From positions 1 to 41,464 of the IMG/VR virus record IMGVR_UViG_3300006919_000118: a stretch of DNA of 41,464 bases; one strand, 5' to 3'. Under the pieces are notes generated by a model, which saw only the letters and a list, made by a program, of their open reading frames with translations, ran no database searches and was not told the origin of the DNA. This stretch comes from a virus. Both the position numbers and the translations under genes were made by a program. This document shows, one piece after another, positions 13,294 to 21,253 of this stretch (position 1 is the first letter of the stretch; each line of letters starts with the position of its first letter).

Positions 13294-13646
13294 AAAACAA
13301 GTTGGATTTTTCAGTGACTGAGAAGAAGCAACGGGGCGGAGCACGCAAGGGCGCAGGTAGGCCGAAAGGCGTGCCGAATAAGATCACGACGGATCTGCGG
13401 CAGGCCGTCATCAACGCGTACGACAAGGCTGGCGGCGAGGAGTATCTCGCGGGGCTGGCGCGGGACGAGCCGAAGACGTTTGCCACACTGATGGCCAAGG
13501 TCATCCCCAGCGAGAACATCAATCGCAACTACGACATGTCCGCAATTCAGGGTCGCCTAAACGCGGCGAGGGAGCGGGCAGCCAATGCGAACAAGGCGAG
13601 GAGCAAAGATGCCAAGCAAGAAAAAACCATACGGCGGCGGGCGTAA
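13290..13646 (+). CDS. Probable small terminase subunit (DUF5681-like N-terminus), 118 aa
   Basis: The N-terminal GGARKGAGRPKGVPNKIT is the basic DNA-contacting motif seen in many phage small terminase subunits and DUF5681 proteins. It is followed by a helical body (LRQAVINAYDKAGGEEYLAG) and a basic C-terminus. The position just before the large terminase supports the role of recognising packaging DNA. Start uncertain: TTG at 13290 overlaps the nuclease stop, while GTG at 13314 (reading VTEKKQRGG) is equally plausible. The TCAGTGACTGA palindrome lies between and over them. Confidence 0.6.
   Translation: MKNKLDFSVTEKKQRGGARKGAGRPKGVPNKITTDLRQAVINAYDKAGGEEYLAGLARDEPKTFATLMAKVIPSENINRNYDMSAIQGRLNAARERAANANKARSKDAKQEKTIRRRA
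13311..13321. promoter_or_regulatory. Orphan copy of the early-promoter palindrome TCAGTGACTGA
   Basis: This is an exact match to the 11-bp operator-like palindrome found at the three leftward promoters, but no -35/-10 pair is evident on either strand here. It overlaps the alternative GTG start of the probable small terminase gene. A binding protein could repress late packaging genes from here. A chance match in 41 kb is possible (roughly 4 percent for the exact palindrome). Confidence 0.35.
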
Positions 13647-13653
13647 GAAGTGA
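13609..13653 (+). CDS. Basic micro-ORF, 14 aa
   Basis: The peptide is MPSKKKPYGGGRKK. It has GAGGAG about 7 nt upstream of its ATG, and its TGA overlaps the GTG start of the next gene (GTGA). It overlaps the 3' end of the small terminase gene in another frame. It may be a real tiny basic peptide or a leader that couples translation to the next gene. Confidence 0.35.
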   Translation: MPSKKKPYGGGRKK

Positions 13654-13838
13654 GGCCCGCTGATCACCACTGGAAGCGTCCGCCTCCCGGCCAGTCTGGG
13701 CTGTTGGTCTGCGACAAGTGCGGGCAGCGCAAGGTGCCTGACCTCGACAACCCGGACCACCCGGACCATGGCTGCACTGGCCGACCGCAGGACGCCATCG
13801 TGGTGAGCCATGACAGCGAATACGATCCAATCACTTGA
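13650..13838 (+). CDS. Small zinc-ribbon-like protein, 62 aa
   Basis: The protein reads from a GTG start, MRPADHHWKRPPPGQSGLLV, followed by CDKCGQRK and later HPDHGC. CDKC with the downstream His/Cys could bind zinc. It lies between the small and large terminase genes and overlaps the large subunit by 29 nt. The start relies on coupling to the 14-codon micro-ORF, since it lacks its own ribosome site. It may be a packaging accessory protein. Confidence 0.55.
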   Translation: MRPADHHWKRPPPGQSGLLVCDKCGQRKVPDLDNPDHPDHGCTGRPQDAIVVSHDSEYDPIT

Positions 13839-15294
13839 GGAGGAGCTGGCGGACTTCGTCGGCTCTTGCTACGACGACCCGCTGCTCTTCGTGCGCTCGG
13901 CGTTCCCATGGGGGACAGGCAGCCTCGCAGGTTTTGACGGGCCAGACGACTGGGCGGTCGAGTTCTTGACCAAGATCCGCGAAGAGGTCAAGGACCGCGC
14001 CTTCGACGGCGTCAACGCTGTCGCCCCGCTCTACTTCTCCACGGCATCAGGACACGGCATCGGCAAGTCTGCGATGGTCTCGTGGCTCATCCTGTGGATT
14101 ATGTCCACCCGACCGAATTGCAAAGGCACAGTGACTGCCAACACGGCGCAGCAGCTCCGCTCAAAGACGTGGGCCGAGCTGGCCAAGTGGTACAACCTCT
14201 GCCTCACGCAACATTGGTTCACGCTCAACGCTGGCTCGATGGGGTCGCTCAACCTCTACGCCAACGCAGCGCCGGAGACATGGCGCGTCGATGCTCAGAC
14301 GTGTGAGGAGCGCAACAGCGAGGCGTTCGCCGGGCAGCACGCAGCCACCTCGACCAGCTTCTACATCTTCGACGAGGCATCTGCCGTGCCTGACAAAATC
14401 TTCGAGGTCCGCGAGGGTGGCCTGTCGGACGGCGAGCCTATGGTCTTCGACTTCGGCAACCCGACGCGTAACACTGGCCGCTTCTTCGAGAACATGCAGG
14501 GCAGGCATCGCAACCAGTACGTCAAGACGTTCGTGGACAGCCGCGACGTCCGCATCACGAACAAGGAGTTGTTCAAGCAATGGGCTGAGACGTATGGCGA
14601 AGACAGCGACTTCTTCAAGGTCCGCGTCCGGGGCATCTTCCCAGACGCTGGTGCGCTCCAGTTCGTCAACGGTGCCAAGGTCAGAGACTGCGTCAACCGC
14701 GCCGTTGTGGTTCAACCTTTCGACCCGCTGGTTATCGGCGTCGATGTCGCACGGTTCGGCGACGACCAGAGCGTCATCTGCATCCGGCAAGGGCGAGACT
14801 GCGAAACGCATGAATGGTTCAAGTTCCAAGGGCTGGACACCATGCTCCTCGCGGCCAAGGTCGTCGAGGTAGCCAACAACCTCAAGGCTGACCAAATCTT
14901 CGTTGACGGCGGGGGCGTCGGTGGTGGCGTGGTGGATCGGTGCAGGCAATTGGGCCTCGATGTCTTCGAGGTCAACTTCGGCAACCAATCGACTGACAAG
15001 CTCTACGCCAACATGCGAGCGCAGTGTTGGGGCAACATGCGCGACGCCATCTACGACGGTGTGCGTCTGCCGGACGACCCTGAGCTGATCGCTGACCTCA
15101 CTGGCCTTGAGTACGGCTACAACCTCCGCAACCAGATACAGCTCGAAAAGAAGGAGGACGCCAAGAAGCGCGGCATCGCCAGCCCCGACCTTGCGGACGC
15201 CCTCGCCTTGACGTATGCCTACCCGGTAGCACCAACGCGCCCCGGCTACAAAGCCGAGGAGCAAACCCAGTCGGAGTACAACCCCTATGACTAA
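13810..15294 (+). CDS. terL: Terminase large subunit, 494 aa
   Basis: DNA-packaging ATPase and nuclease. Walker A is SGHGIGKS (80-87) and Walker B is YIFDEA (185-190, catalytic E189). The C-terminal RNase H-like nuclease carries three acidic positions: D312 (IGVDVARFGDD), D366 (FVDGGGVGGG) and D460/D463 (SPDLADALALTY). Length is typical. It would assemble on the portal at the procapsid vertex, pump DNA and cut the concatemer. The stop overlaps the next gene by 8 nt. Cos or headful mode cannot be read from the protein. Confidence 0.95.
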   Translation: MTANTIQSLEEELADFVGSCYDDPLLFVRSAFPWGTGSLAGFDGPDDWAVEFLTKIREEVKDRAFDGVNAVAPLYFSTASGHGIGKSAMVSWLILWIMSTRPNCKGTVTANTAQQLRSKTWAELAKWYNLCLTQHWFTLNAGSMGSLNLYANAAPETWRVDAQTCEERNSEAFAGQHAATSTSFYIFDEASAVPDKIFEVREGGLSDGEPMVFDFGNPTRNTGRFFENMQGRHRNQYVKTFVDSRDVRITNKELFKQWAETYGEDSDFFKVRVRGIFPDAGALQFVNGAKVRDCVNRAVVVQPFDPLVIGVDVARFGDDQSVICIRQGRDCETHEWFKFQGLDTMLLAAKVVEVANNLKADQIFVDGGGVGGGVVDRCRQLGLDVFEVNFGNQSTDKLYANMRAQCWGNMRDAIYDGVRLPDDPELIADLTGLEYGYNLRNQIQLEKKEDAKKRGIASPDLADALALTYAYPVAPTRPGYKAEEQTQSEYNPYD

Positions 15295-16549
15295 CCCGAC
15301 CTATCGCTACACCCCCGGCATCAACGACTGGAAGGCTGAACGGTATCGCTCGATGCAGTTGGTTGAGCAGACCAACGGCGACTTCGTCAACGTCAGCGAC
15401 GGCACACCAATGCCGATACGAGAGGTGCCGATCCCCAGCACAGGCAACACCAGCACGACACCGCTGGGCAGTGGTGCGACGTTCTCCGGAGAATGGGAGC
15501 AGAACCACGCATCCGAGGTTATGGTCTCGATGAAGACCGACAACCCCGGGACTCTGTACTTCGATTTCAGCAACGACGGCACGAACGCAGACAGCACGTT
15601 CCCGGTGCAGGGCTTCCGCGTTGCCGCCAATATCCACGAGTTTCACATTGCAGTGAAGGGGCCGCGATACTTCCGGGTCCGCTTGGTCAACGATACCGGG
15701 GCGCAGACGTATCTGCGGCTCTACACCTACTACGGCACGTTCCGCGCACCCAACAATCCGCTCAACCAGAGCATTGGCATCGACAGCGATGGCGCAAGCA
15801 CGCGCCCGACCAACTTCCAAGACGAAGTGAGGCTTGGTCGCCGCGCTGGCGTCAGTGGCTGGACGACGTTTGGGTATCGCACGGGCCTTACGCAGAGTTT
15901 GGGCGAAAGCACGATCTGGGCGGCAAGCGGGAACCACACAATCCTGACCAGCGCATCGACGTTCACGGTCACCTACAACAACGCGACCGACGGTGACGGC
16001 ACGTCAGGCGCGACCCAGATGGATTTCTATTACATTGACAGCGACGGTTTGCCTGCAATCACGCCGCACACGCTGGGGAGCAGCGGCAGCGATGTGACAT
16101 CGTTCAGCGGGTTGGGCATCAACCGCGTCGCGGTGTCGGCTAACGGGGGCGCAACGTACAATGTCAACGCCATCACGGTGACGGCTACGACAGGCGGAAC
16201 AATTCAAGCCATTGTCCCGGCCACGCAGTCGGTCACGCAGCAGTGCATTTTCTTCACCGGGTCGAACCACACTGCGCTGGTTGAAATGGTGAGAGCCAAC
16301 GTCATCACGGCAACGAAGTCTGCGACCATCCGCATCAATGGCTACGTCTACAACAGACAGCTCAACACGAGGTACGAAATCTATCGTGGGGCCATCTACC
16401 CGTCGGCAAAGCTAGACCTTGAGGTGAAAGACCCAATCAAGTTCCAACTGAACGCTACAGACGTGCTGTACTTCACCGCCCTGAGCGACAGCAACAACAC
16501 CGCAGAGATTAATATGCGGTTCAGCCTTAACCAGTATCAACTCACGTAA
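15287..16549 (+). CDS. Virion structural protein, beta-rich, 420 aa
   Basis: The composition (Ser, Thr, Asn, Gly, Tyr) and dense strand pattern point to a virion surface or head-decoration protein. The N-terminal 150 residues (GATFSGEWEQNHASEVMVSM, then TLYFDFSNDGT) look like a jelly-roll repeated in phage structural proteins. The C-terminal half (SLGESTIWAASGNHTILTSA onward) resembles a second beta domain. It lies between terminase and portal, an unusual place for a decoration or fibre protein. No enzyme motif. It could be a head fibre, a tail-associated adhesin or a cement protein. Confidence 0.65.
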   Translation: MTNPTYRYTPGINDWKAERYRSMQLVEQTNGDFVNVSDGTPMPIREVPIPSTGNTSTTPLGSGATFSGEWEQNHASEVMVSMKTDNPGTLYFDFSNDGTNADSTFPVQGFRVAANIHEFHIAVKGPRYFRVRLVNDTGAQTYLRLYTYYGTFRAPNNPLNQSIGIDSDGASTRPTNFQDEVRLGRRAGVSGWTTFGYRTGLTQSLGESTIWAASGNHTILTSASTFTVTYNNATDGDGTSGATQMDFYYIDSDGLPAITPHTLGSSGSDVTSFSGLGINRVAVSANGGATYNVNAITVTATTGGTIQAIVPATQSVTQQCIFFTGSNHTALVEMVRANVITATKSATIRINGYVYNRQLNTRYEIYRGAIYPSAKLDLEVKDPIKFQLNATDVLYFTALSDSNNTAEINMRFSLNQYQLT

Positions 16550-16589
16550 CCGACTAGACCGCCACAACATCTTGTGGTATACGCGCAAG

Positions 16590-17183
16590 ATGGACGGTAT
16601 CGTAATCTTCCGCGCTGAGAACACTCACCCCCTCGCTTGGCTTCTGCATAGGGGCCGTCGTCATGTCTGGTGCGCCGTCGAAAGCAGGGAAGGCTGGGTC
16701 GTTTACGACTTCTGCAACGGTCGCCCGGAGCTGTTCCACATAACCGACGAGACCGATCTACCCCTCTGGTACGAAGCGCAGGGCTACCAAGTCCTCCACG
16801 TACACATCACCGACCACATCCCGTTCAATCCCTTCATGCTCCGCAACTGCGTCTCCATGGTGAAGCACATCATGGGCATCAAGTCGTGGGCGTTGACCCC
16901 TCAGCAGCTCTACAAGCATCTGACCAAGGAACATGCCATGAAGTACGCACTCGTTCCCGGCGGTGGAGTGTTCTCCTCGCCTAAACCGCCCGCACCACCG
17001 CCCCCGCCACCCCCGCCTCCGGCTCCGCCGAAGAAGGTGGATCCGGCTGTGCGGCAGGCTCGCACCGACGAGAAGAAGCGTGCGAAGCAGGCGGCTGGTC
17101 AGGGAGGCACCGTGAAGACGGGCCTCGCAGCCCAGACCCCGGTTGGTGACGCGACCACCACAAAAACCCTATTAGGGCAGTGA
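16590..17183 (+). CDS. Papain/NlpC-like N-domain fused to proline-rich phage protein, 197 aa
   Basis: The first 115 residues read like a permuted papain-like fold: H25 in RRHVWCAVES, then C87 in RNCVSMVKHIMGIKSW, followed by LTPQQLYKHL. The remaining residues (MKYALVPGGG, SSPKPP, a nine-proline run, and KTLLGQ at the end) match a small proline-rich protein usually encoded alone between terminase and portal. AAGGA lies 7 nt before the ATG at 16938 (AACATGCCATG context), so the C-terminal part may also be made separately. The start is uncertain: a TTG at 16572 sits inside a small CCACAA-TTGTGG hairpin; ATG 16590 is preferred. Confidence 0.6.
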   Translation: MDGIVIFRAENTHPLAWLLHRGRRHVWCAVESREGWVVYDFCNGRPELFHITDETDLPLWYEAQGYQVLHVHITDHIPFNPFMLRNCVSMVKHIMGIKSWALTPQQLYKHLTKEHAMKYALVPGGGVFSSPKPPAPPPPPPPPPAPPKKVDPAVRQARTDEKKRAKQAAGQGGTVKTGLAAQTPVGDATTTKTLLGQ

Positions 17184-17184
17184 C

Positions 17185-17469
17185 ATGCCAGAGCTTGGCG
17201 GCAAACCAATGGGCGGCACCCTCATCGAGGGCGGCCAAGAGACCAAGAACTACCCGCGCCTTTACCTCATGGACAGCGATACGTCGGTGATCGGTGACCA
17301 CGAGGTCGGCGCGGAAGTCATGGGTACGGTCAAGGTCCGCATCTCCGAGGTGGGTAAGGCAGCCGACGGCTCCCGCTCCGCAAGCCTCGAAGTCATCGAG
17401 ATGTACCTCGAAGAGAAGGACAAGCCGACGGCAGCCGAGAAGATGTACCCAAGCGTGGTAGGTGACTGA
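17185..17469 (+). CDS. Small conserved phage head-region protein, 94 aa
   Basis: The protein starts MPELGGKPMGGTLIEGGQET and has a strand-rich centre (MGTVKVRISEVGKAADGSRS, then ASLEVIEMYLEE). It is closely packed between the proline-rich protein and the portal (TGATG overlap with the portal start). Small proteins at this position are common in podovirus head modules; a role in head assembly or portal function is inferred from position only. Confidence 0.65.
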   Translation: MPELGGKPMGGTLIEGGQETKNYPRLYLMDSDTSVIGDHEVGAEVMGTVKVRISEVGKAADGSRSASLEVIEMYLEEKDKPTAAEKMYPSVVGD

Positions 17470-18389
17470 TGGCCCTCCTCGCAACGCCTGAGAACCTGCA
17501 GAGCCTTGCGCTGCTCAAGGGCAAGCGAGGGCCGATCATTCGCCGCTACAAGAAGCTGGAGAACGACCGCAGCTCGTGGCGTTCGCATTGGATGGAGCTG
17601 ACCGACTACCTCAGCCCACGCCGTGGGCGCTTCCTCATCGAGGACAGCCAGAACACCCGTGGCCGCAAGCGCAACAACAAGATCATCGACAGCACAGGCA
17701 CGCAGGCGCTTCGCACGATGGCCGCCGGGATGATGTCTGGCATGACCAGCCCCGCCCGCCCGTGGCATCGCCGCAAGGTGGCCGACGACGACCTCATGGA
17801 TCGGGGCGACGTCCGCGAGTGGCTGGCTCAGGTCGAGATGGTCGAACGCGCAATCCTCAACCGCTCCAACTTCTACAACTCGATGCACTCGCTCTACGTC
17901 GAGCTGGGCAGCTACGGCACCGCGCCGATGTATCGCCAGCCGTCGTTCGACAGCGTGATCCGCTTCCGCAACTTCACCGCTGGCGAGTACGTCATCGCCG
18001 AGGATCACACAGGCACCGTCGATACGCTGGGCCGCTACTTCACCATGACCGTCAGCCAAGTCGTCGAGAAGTTCGTCGTTGATCCGAACGACCGAACCAA
18101 GATGAACTGGGACGGCGTGAGTGCCACGACCAAGAAACTCTGGGACGGCCAGCAGTACGACGAGCTGGTCCCCATCATCCACATGATCGAGCCTCGCCGG
18201 GCTGGGGACCGCGACTTCACCAAGCGCGACCAGCTCAACATGCCGTTCAAGTCTTGCTACATGGAGTACGCTGGCGACGGCGATAAACTTTTGTTTGAAG
18301 GCGGCTATCGTAAGTTCCCTGCTTACGTTCCTCGCTGGGACGTTCTTGCTGGGGATGTGTACGGTCGCTCTCCGGGATGGACGCGCTAG
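17469..18389 (+). CDS. Portal (head-tail connector) protein, N-terminal part, 306 aa
   Basis: N-terminal half of a T7/P22-like connector (head-tail connector family). Typical features: RRYKKLENDRSSWRSHWMEL followed by DYLSPRRGRF, then DSTGTQALRTMAAGMMSGMT, and a C-terminal DVYGRSPG. Relatives continue directly with MDALGD, but here the frame reaches TAG at 18387 after GWTR. The matching continuation starts at ATG 18377 in the -1 frame, where re-reading one A (GGA then ATG) restores the family sequence. So the portal is split, truncated or joined by frameshift, or one base is missing from the sequence. The dodecameric portal is essential, so a functional joined product is likely. Confidence 0.9.
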   Translation: MALLATPENLQSLALLKGKRGPIIRRYKKLENDRSSWRSHWMELTDYLSPRRGRFLIEDSQNTRGRKRNNKIIDSTGTQALRTMAAGMMSGMTSPARPWHRRKVADDDLMDRGDVREWLAQVEMVERAILNRSNFYNSMHSLYVELGSYGTAPMYRQPSFDSVIRFRNFTAGEYVIAEDHTGTVDTLGRYFTMTVSQVVEKFVVDPNDRTKMNWDGVSATTKKLWDGQQYDELVPIIHMIEPRRAGDRDFTKRDQLNMPFKSCYMEYAGDGDKLLFEGGYRKFPAYVPRWDVLAGDVYGRSPGWTR

Positions 18390-19204
18390 GCGACATCAAG
18401 CAGTTGCAGCACCAGCAGAAGCGGAAGGCTCAGGCCATCGACAAGCTGGTGAACCCGCCGATGGTTGCCCCGGTCAACATGCGGGGCAAGCCGACATCGA
18501 CGCTGCCCGGATCGAATACCTACGTTGACCCCACGCAAGGCACTCAGGGCTTCCAGCCCGCCTACCTTGTCCAGCCGCGCATCAACGAGATGATGATGGA
18601 CATCCAAGAGGTGCAGGACCGCATTCAGCGTGGCTTCTATGCTGACCTCTTCGCCATGATGATCAACTCCGACCGGAGGCAGATGACCGCCACCGAAGTC
18701 GTCGAGCGTCACGAAGAGAAGCTCGTGCTGCTGGGTCCTGTGCTGCAAAGGCTCAACGTCGAGTTGCTCGACCCTCTCCTCGAAGATGTGTTCGAGTTCG
18801 CGCTGGAGGCGGGTCTCCTCCCCGAGCCTCCGCAGGCGCTGGAAGGCGCTGAGCTGGACGTCGAATACATCAGCCTCATGGCACAGGCCCAGCAGGCTAC
18901 GGCAGCATCAGGCATCGAGCGGGCCATGGGCTTCGCTGGCAACCTCGTCTCGGTCTTCCCCGACATCGTGGACAACATCGACGCCGACGAGGCATACCGC
19001 CAGTACAGCGACATCCTCGGCGTCAGCCCGGACATCACCCGCGACGCGGAGACCGTCGAGGCCATGCGGCAGGCGAAGGCCGAAGAGGCTCAGCAGGCAC
19101 AGGCCATGGAGCAGGCTGGCATGATGGCGCAGAACGCCAAGGTGCTCAGCGAGACGGACACGCAGAACCCGAACGCGCTCACTGAGCTGTTGGGTGGTGT
19201 CTGA
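18377..19204 (+). CDS. Portal (head-tail connector) protein, C-terminal part, 275 aa
   Basis: Continuation of the portal in the -1 frame: MDALGDIKQLQHQQKRKAQA, then MMINSDRRQMTATEVVERHE, features of connector C-terminal halves (wing, stem and clip). The last 50 residues are Gln/Ala-rich with a coiled-coil look (AKAEEAQQAQAMEQAGMMAQ), as in crown regions. No ribosome site precedes ATG 18377, so independent translation is unlikely. Together the two parts give about 580 residues, normal for this family. The stop overlaps the next start (TGATG). Confidence 0.88.
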   Translation: MDALGDIKQLQHQQKRKAQAIDKLVNPPMVAPVNMRGKPTSTLPGSNTYVDPTQGTQGFQPAYLVQPRINEMMMDIQEVQDRIQRGFYADLFAMMINSDRRQMTATEVVERHEEKLVLLGPVLQRLNVELLDPLLEDVFEFALEAGLLPEPPQALEGAELDVEYISLMAQAQQATAASGIERAMGFAGNLVSVFPDIVDNIDADEAYRQYSDILGVSPDITRDAETVEAMRQAKAEEAQQAQAMEQAGMMAQNAKVLSETDTQNPNALTELLGGV

Positions 19205-19509
19205 TGGGCCGCAAGGTAATGACACAATCCGACGACGAGGCGCAGCTTCGTATCGTCGAAGATCAGGAGAAGGAACTCGAACGTGGACTTGAGGCTATCG
19301 TCAATAACAAGGCCGCTCGCTCGTGGCTGTATGATCGCCTCGATACGTTTGGGCATCCTGAAAGTTCAAGTCACGTACCGGGTTGTTCGGACAGCACGGC
19401 GTTCAATGAGGGCGCTCGGTCGGTGGCTAACGCATTGCTTCGAGAAATACGGGAACGGTTCCCGAACCAGTATCTGAAGATGCTGGAAGACAACATGTTC
19501 GACCAATAG
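19204..19509 (+). CDS. Bbp19-like phage protein, 101 aa
   Basis: The region ARSWLYDRLDTFGHPESSSH followed by NEGARSVANALLREIRERFP resembles the small Bbp19-type protein found between portal and scaffold in phage BPP-1 and many podoviruses. It is helical, acidic at the N-terminus and without enzyme motifs. A role in head assembly is suggested by conserved position only. It overlaps the portal stop by one base. Confidence 0.7.
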   Translation: MGRKVMTQSDDEAQLRIVEDQEKELERGLEAIVNNKAARSWLYDRLDTFGHPESSSHVPGCSDSTAFNEGARSVANALLREIRERFPNQYLKMLEDNMFDQ

Positions 19510-19518
19510 GAGGAGACT

Positions 19519-20208
19519 ATGGCCGAAGAAACCGAGATGACCGAAGACGAAGCCGTCGCTGCAGCCGAAGCTGCAGAGAACGGTGACAATCAGGTCACCA
19601 CCGAAGAGGTGGACGATACAACTGCCGAGGACGACACCTCTGGGCAGAAAGAGACCAAAACCCTGCTGTCGGATGACGAGGGTGAAGGATCGGATGACGT
19701 AGACCCGTCTAGCTACGAGTACACGCCAGCCGAGGGCAGCCAACTCAGCGAGGAAGCCCAAAACATGATCGACGCTTTTAAGGAGCAGGCAGCGGAGATG
19801 AAGCTCTCACCTGAGCAGTTTCAGGCTCTCGTTGACTACGACATCAAGCGCGGTCAGGAGGCGTTGGCCGAACAAGCCAATGCCTATCAGGAGCGCATCG
19901 CGCAATGGGGCGAACAGGTCAAGGCCGATAAGGAGCTGGGCGGGGACAATCTCGACAGCAATCTGGCCACGATCAAAAAAGTCGCCGACGCCTATGGGGA
20001 CAAGGACCTGATGAGCCTGATGAAGGCACCGTCAGCCGACAACCCCAACGGCCTCGGACTGGGCAACAACCCAGCCATGTTGCGTTTCCTTCACCGTGTT
20101 GGGAAATCACTGGCCGACAGTGAGATCATCGAGGGCGATGGCTTCAAAACCACCGACCGAGATGCGCTGCGGACCATGTATCCGACCATGTTCCAGAACG
20201 CCAGCTAA
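19519..20208 (+). CDS. Capsid assembly scaffolding protein, 229 aa
   Basis: The first 75 residues are extremely acidic and disordered (many Glu/Asp, GEGSDDVDPSSYEY). They are followed by a helical coiled region (MIDAFKEQAAEMKLSPEQFQ, then YQERIAQWGEQVKADKELGG) and a C-terminal part (DAYGDKDLMSLMKAP, GLGNNPAMLRFLHRVGKSL) shared with podovirus scaffolds. It would guide procapsid assembly and then leave. AGGAGGAG lies just before the ATG. It directly precedes the major capsid gene, as usual. Confidence 0.85.
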   Translation: MAEETEMTEDEAVAAAEAAENGDNQVTTEEVDDTTAEDDTSGQKETKTLLSDDEGEGSDDVDPSSYEYTPAEGSQLSEEAQNMIDAFKEQAAEMKLSPEQFQALVDYDIKRGQEALAEQANAYQERIAQWGEQVKADKELGGDNLDSNLATIKKVADAYGDKDLMSLMKAPSADNPNGLGLGNNPAMLRFLHRVGKSLADSEIIEGDGFKTTDRDALRTMYPTMFQNAS

Positions 20209-20220
20209 AGGAGATAAATT

Positions 20221-21222
20221 ATGGCTGTGCTTGGCACTGAAAACCCGACCCTCGCTGATTTGGCGAAGGTCACCGACCCGGACGGCTCGATTGCCGACGT
20301 GGTCGAAATCCTCAACCAGACCAACGAAATCCTTGAGGATATGACTTGGATGGAGGGGAACCTCACGACTGGTAACCGGACCTCGATCCGCACTGGTCTG
20401 CCTTCACCGACCTTCCGCAAAATGTACGGTTTCGTGCAGCCGACCAAAAGTCGTGCAACGCAGGTCACGGACAACTGCGGCATGATGGAAGACTACTCGC
20501 AGGTGGATAAAGCCCTCGTCGATATGGCGGGCAATCCGGCTGCTTTCCGTCTGCAGGAAGATCGCCCGCACATCGAGGGCATGAACCAGACGCTTGCGAC
20601 CAAGCTGTTCTACGGCGACGAAACCACCGCCCCGGAAGAGTTCACTGGTCTTGCACCGCGCTACAACAGCCTCTCGGCTGAGAACGGTGACAACATCATT
20701 GCAGGCGGCGGTTCCGGTTCGGACAACGCTTCGATCTGGCTGATCTGCTGGTCGCCGAACACCGTCCACGGCATCATCCCGAAGGGTTCCAAAGCTGGTA
20801 TCCAGCAGCGTGACCTCGGCGAAGTTACCGTTCAGGACACCGTCGGTACCTCCACTGGTCTGTATCAGGCGTATCGGACGCACTATCGTTGGGACGTGGG
20901 CCTCTCGGTTCGCGACTGGCGTTACATCGTCCGCATCGCCAACATCGACCGTTCGCTCCTCACCGTGGACATCTCCACCGGTGCGGACCTGAACGATCTG
21001 ATGCACCAAGCCGTGACGGAAATCCCGAACCCGGCGATGGGCCGCTGCGCTTGGTACATGGACAAGCAGGTCCTTTCGTTCCTGCGTCGTCAGACCGCGA
21101 ACGCCGTCAGCAACTCGACGCTGACGACTGACATGGTCGGCGGCACGATGCAGACCTCGTGGGGCGGATACCCGATCCGTCGCGTTGATGCGCTCCGTAC
21201 CAACGAAGCGACCATCAGCTAA
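20221..21222 (+). CDS. Major capsid protein (Bbp17/GP7-like), 333 aa
   Basis: Features of the podovirus HK97-fold capsid group: an N-terminal helix with ADVVEILNQTNEILEDMTWM, then MYGFVQPTKSRATQVTDNCG, a FYGDETTAPEEFTGLAPRYN loop, WGLSV-like RDWRYIVRIANIDRSLL, and a C-terminal GYPIRRVDAL. Length is about usual. It assembles the icosahedral shell on the scaffold. AAAGGAG before the ATG and T-richer codons than the neighbours suggest high expression. No delta domain or cleavage motif is evident. Confidence 0.9.
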   Translation: MAVLGTENPTLADLAKVTDPDGSIADVVEILNQTNEILEDMTWMEGNLTTGNRTSIRTGLPSPTFRKMYGFVQPTKSRATQVTDNCGMMEDYSQVDKALVDMAGNPAAFRLQEDRPHIEGMNQTLATKLFYGDETTAPEEFTGLAPRYNSLSAENGDNIIAGGGSGSDNASIWLICWSPNTVHGIIPKGSKAGIQQRDLGEVTVQDTVGTSTGLYQAYRTHYRWDVGLSVRDWRYIVRIANIDRSLLTVDISTGADLNDLMHQAVTEIPNPAMGRCAWYMDKQVLSFLRRQTANAVSNSTLTTDMVGGTMQTSWGGYPIRRVDALRTNEATIS

Positions 21223-21253
21223 CCGCAACGTCCAGACATAAGGAGAATATCTC

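Noticed and set aside
18370-18380. Programmed -1 ribosomal frameshift in the portal gene
   Set aside because: No X-XXY-YYZ slippery heptamer is present at the GGA/ATG switch and no strong downstream structure was noticed. A missing base or real mutation is more likely, so it is reported as a split gene rather than a frameshift signal.
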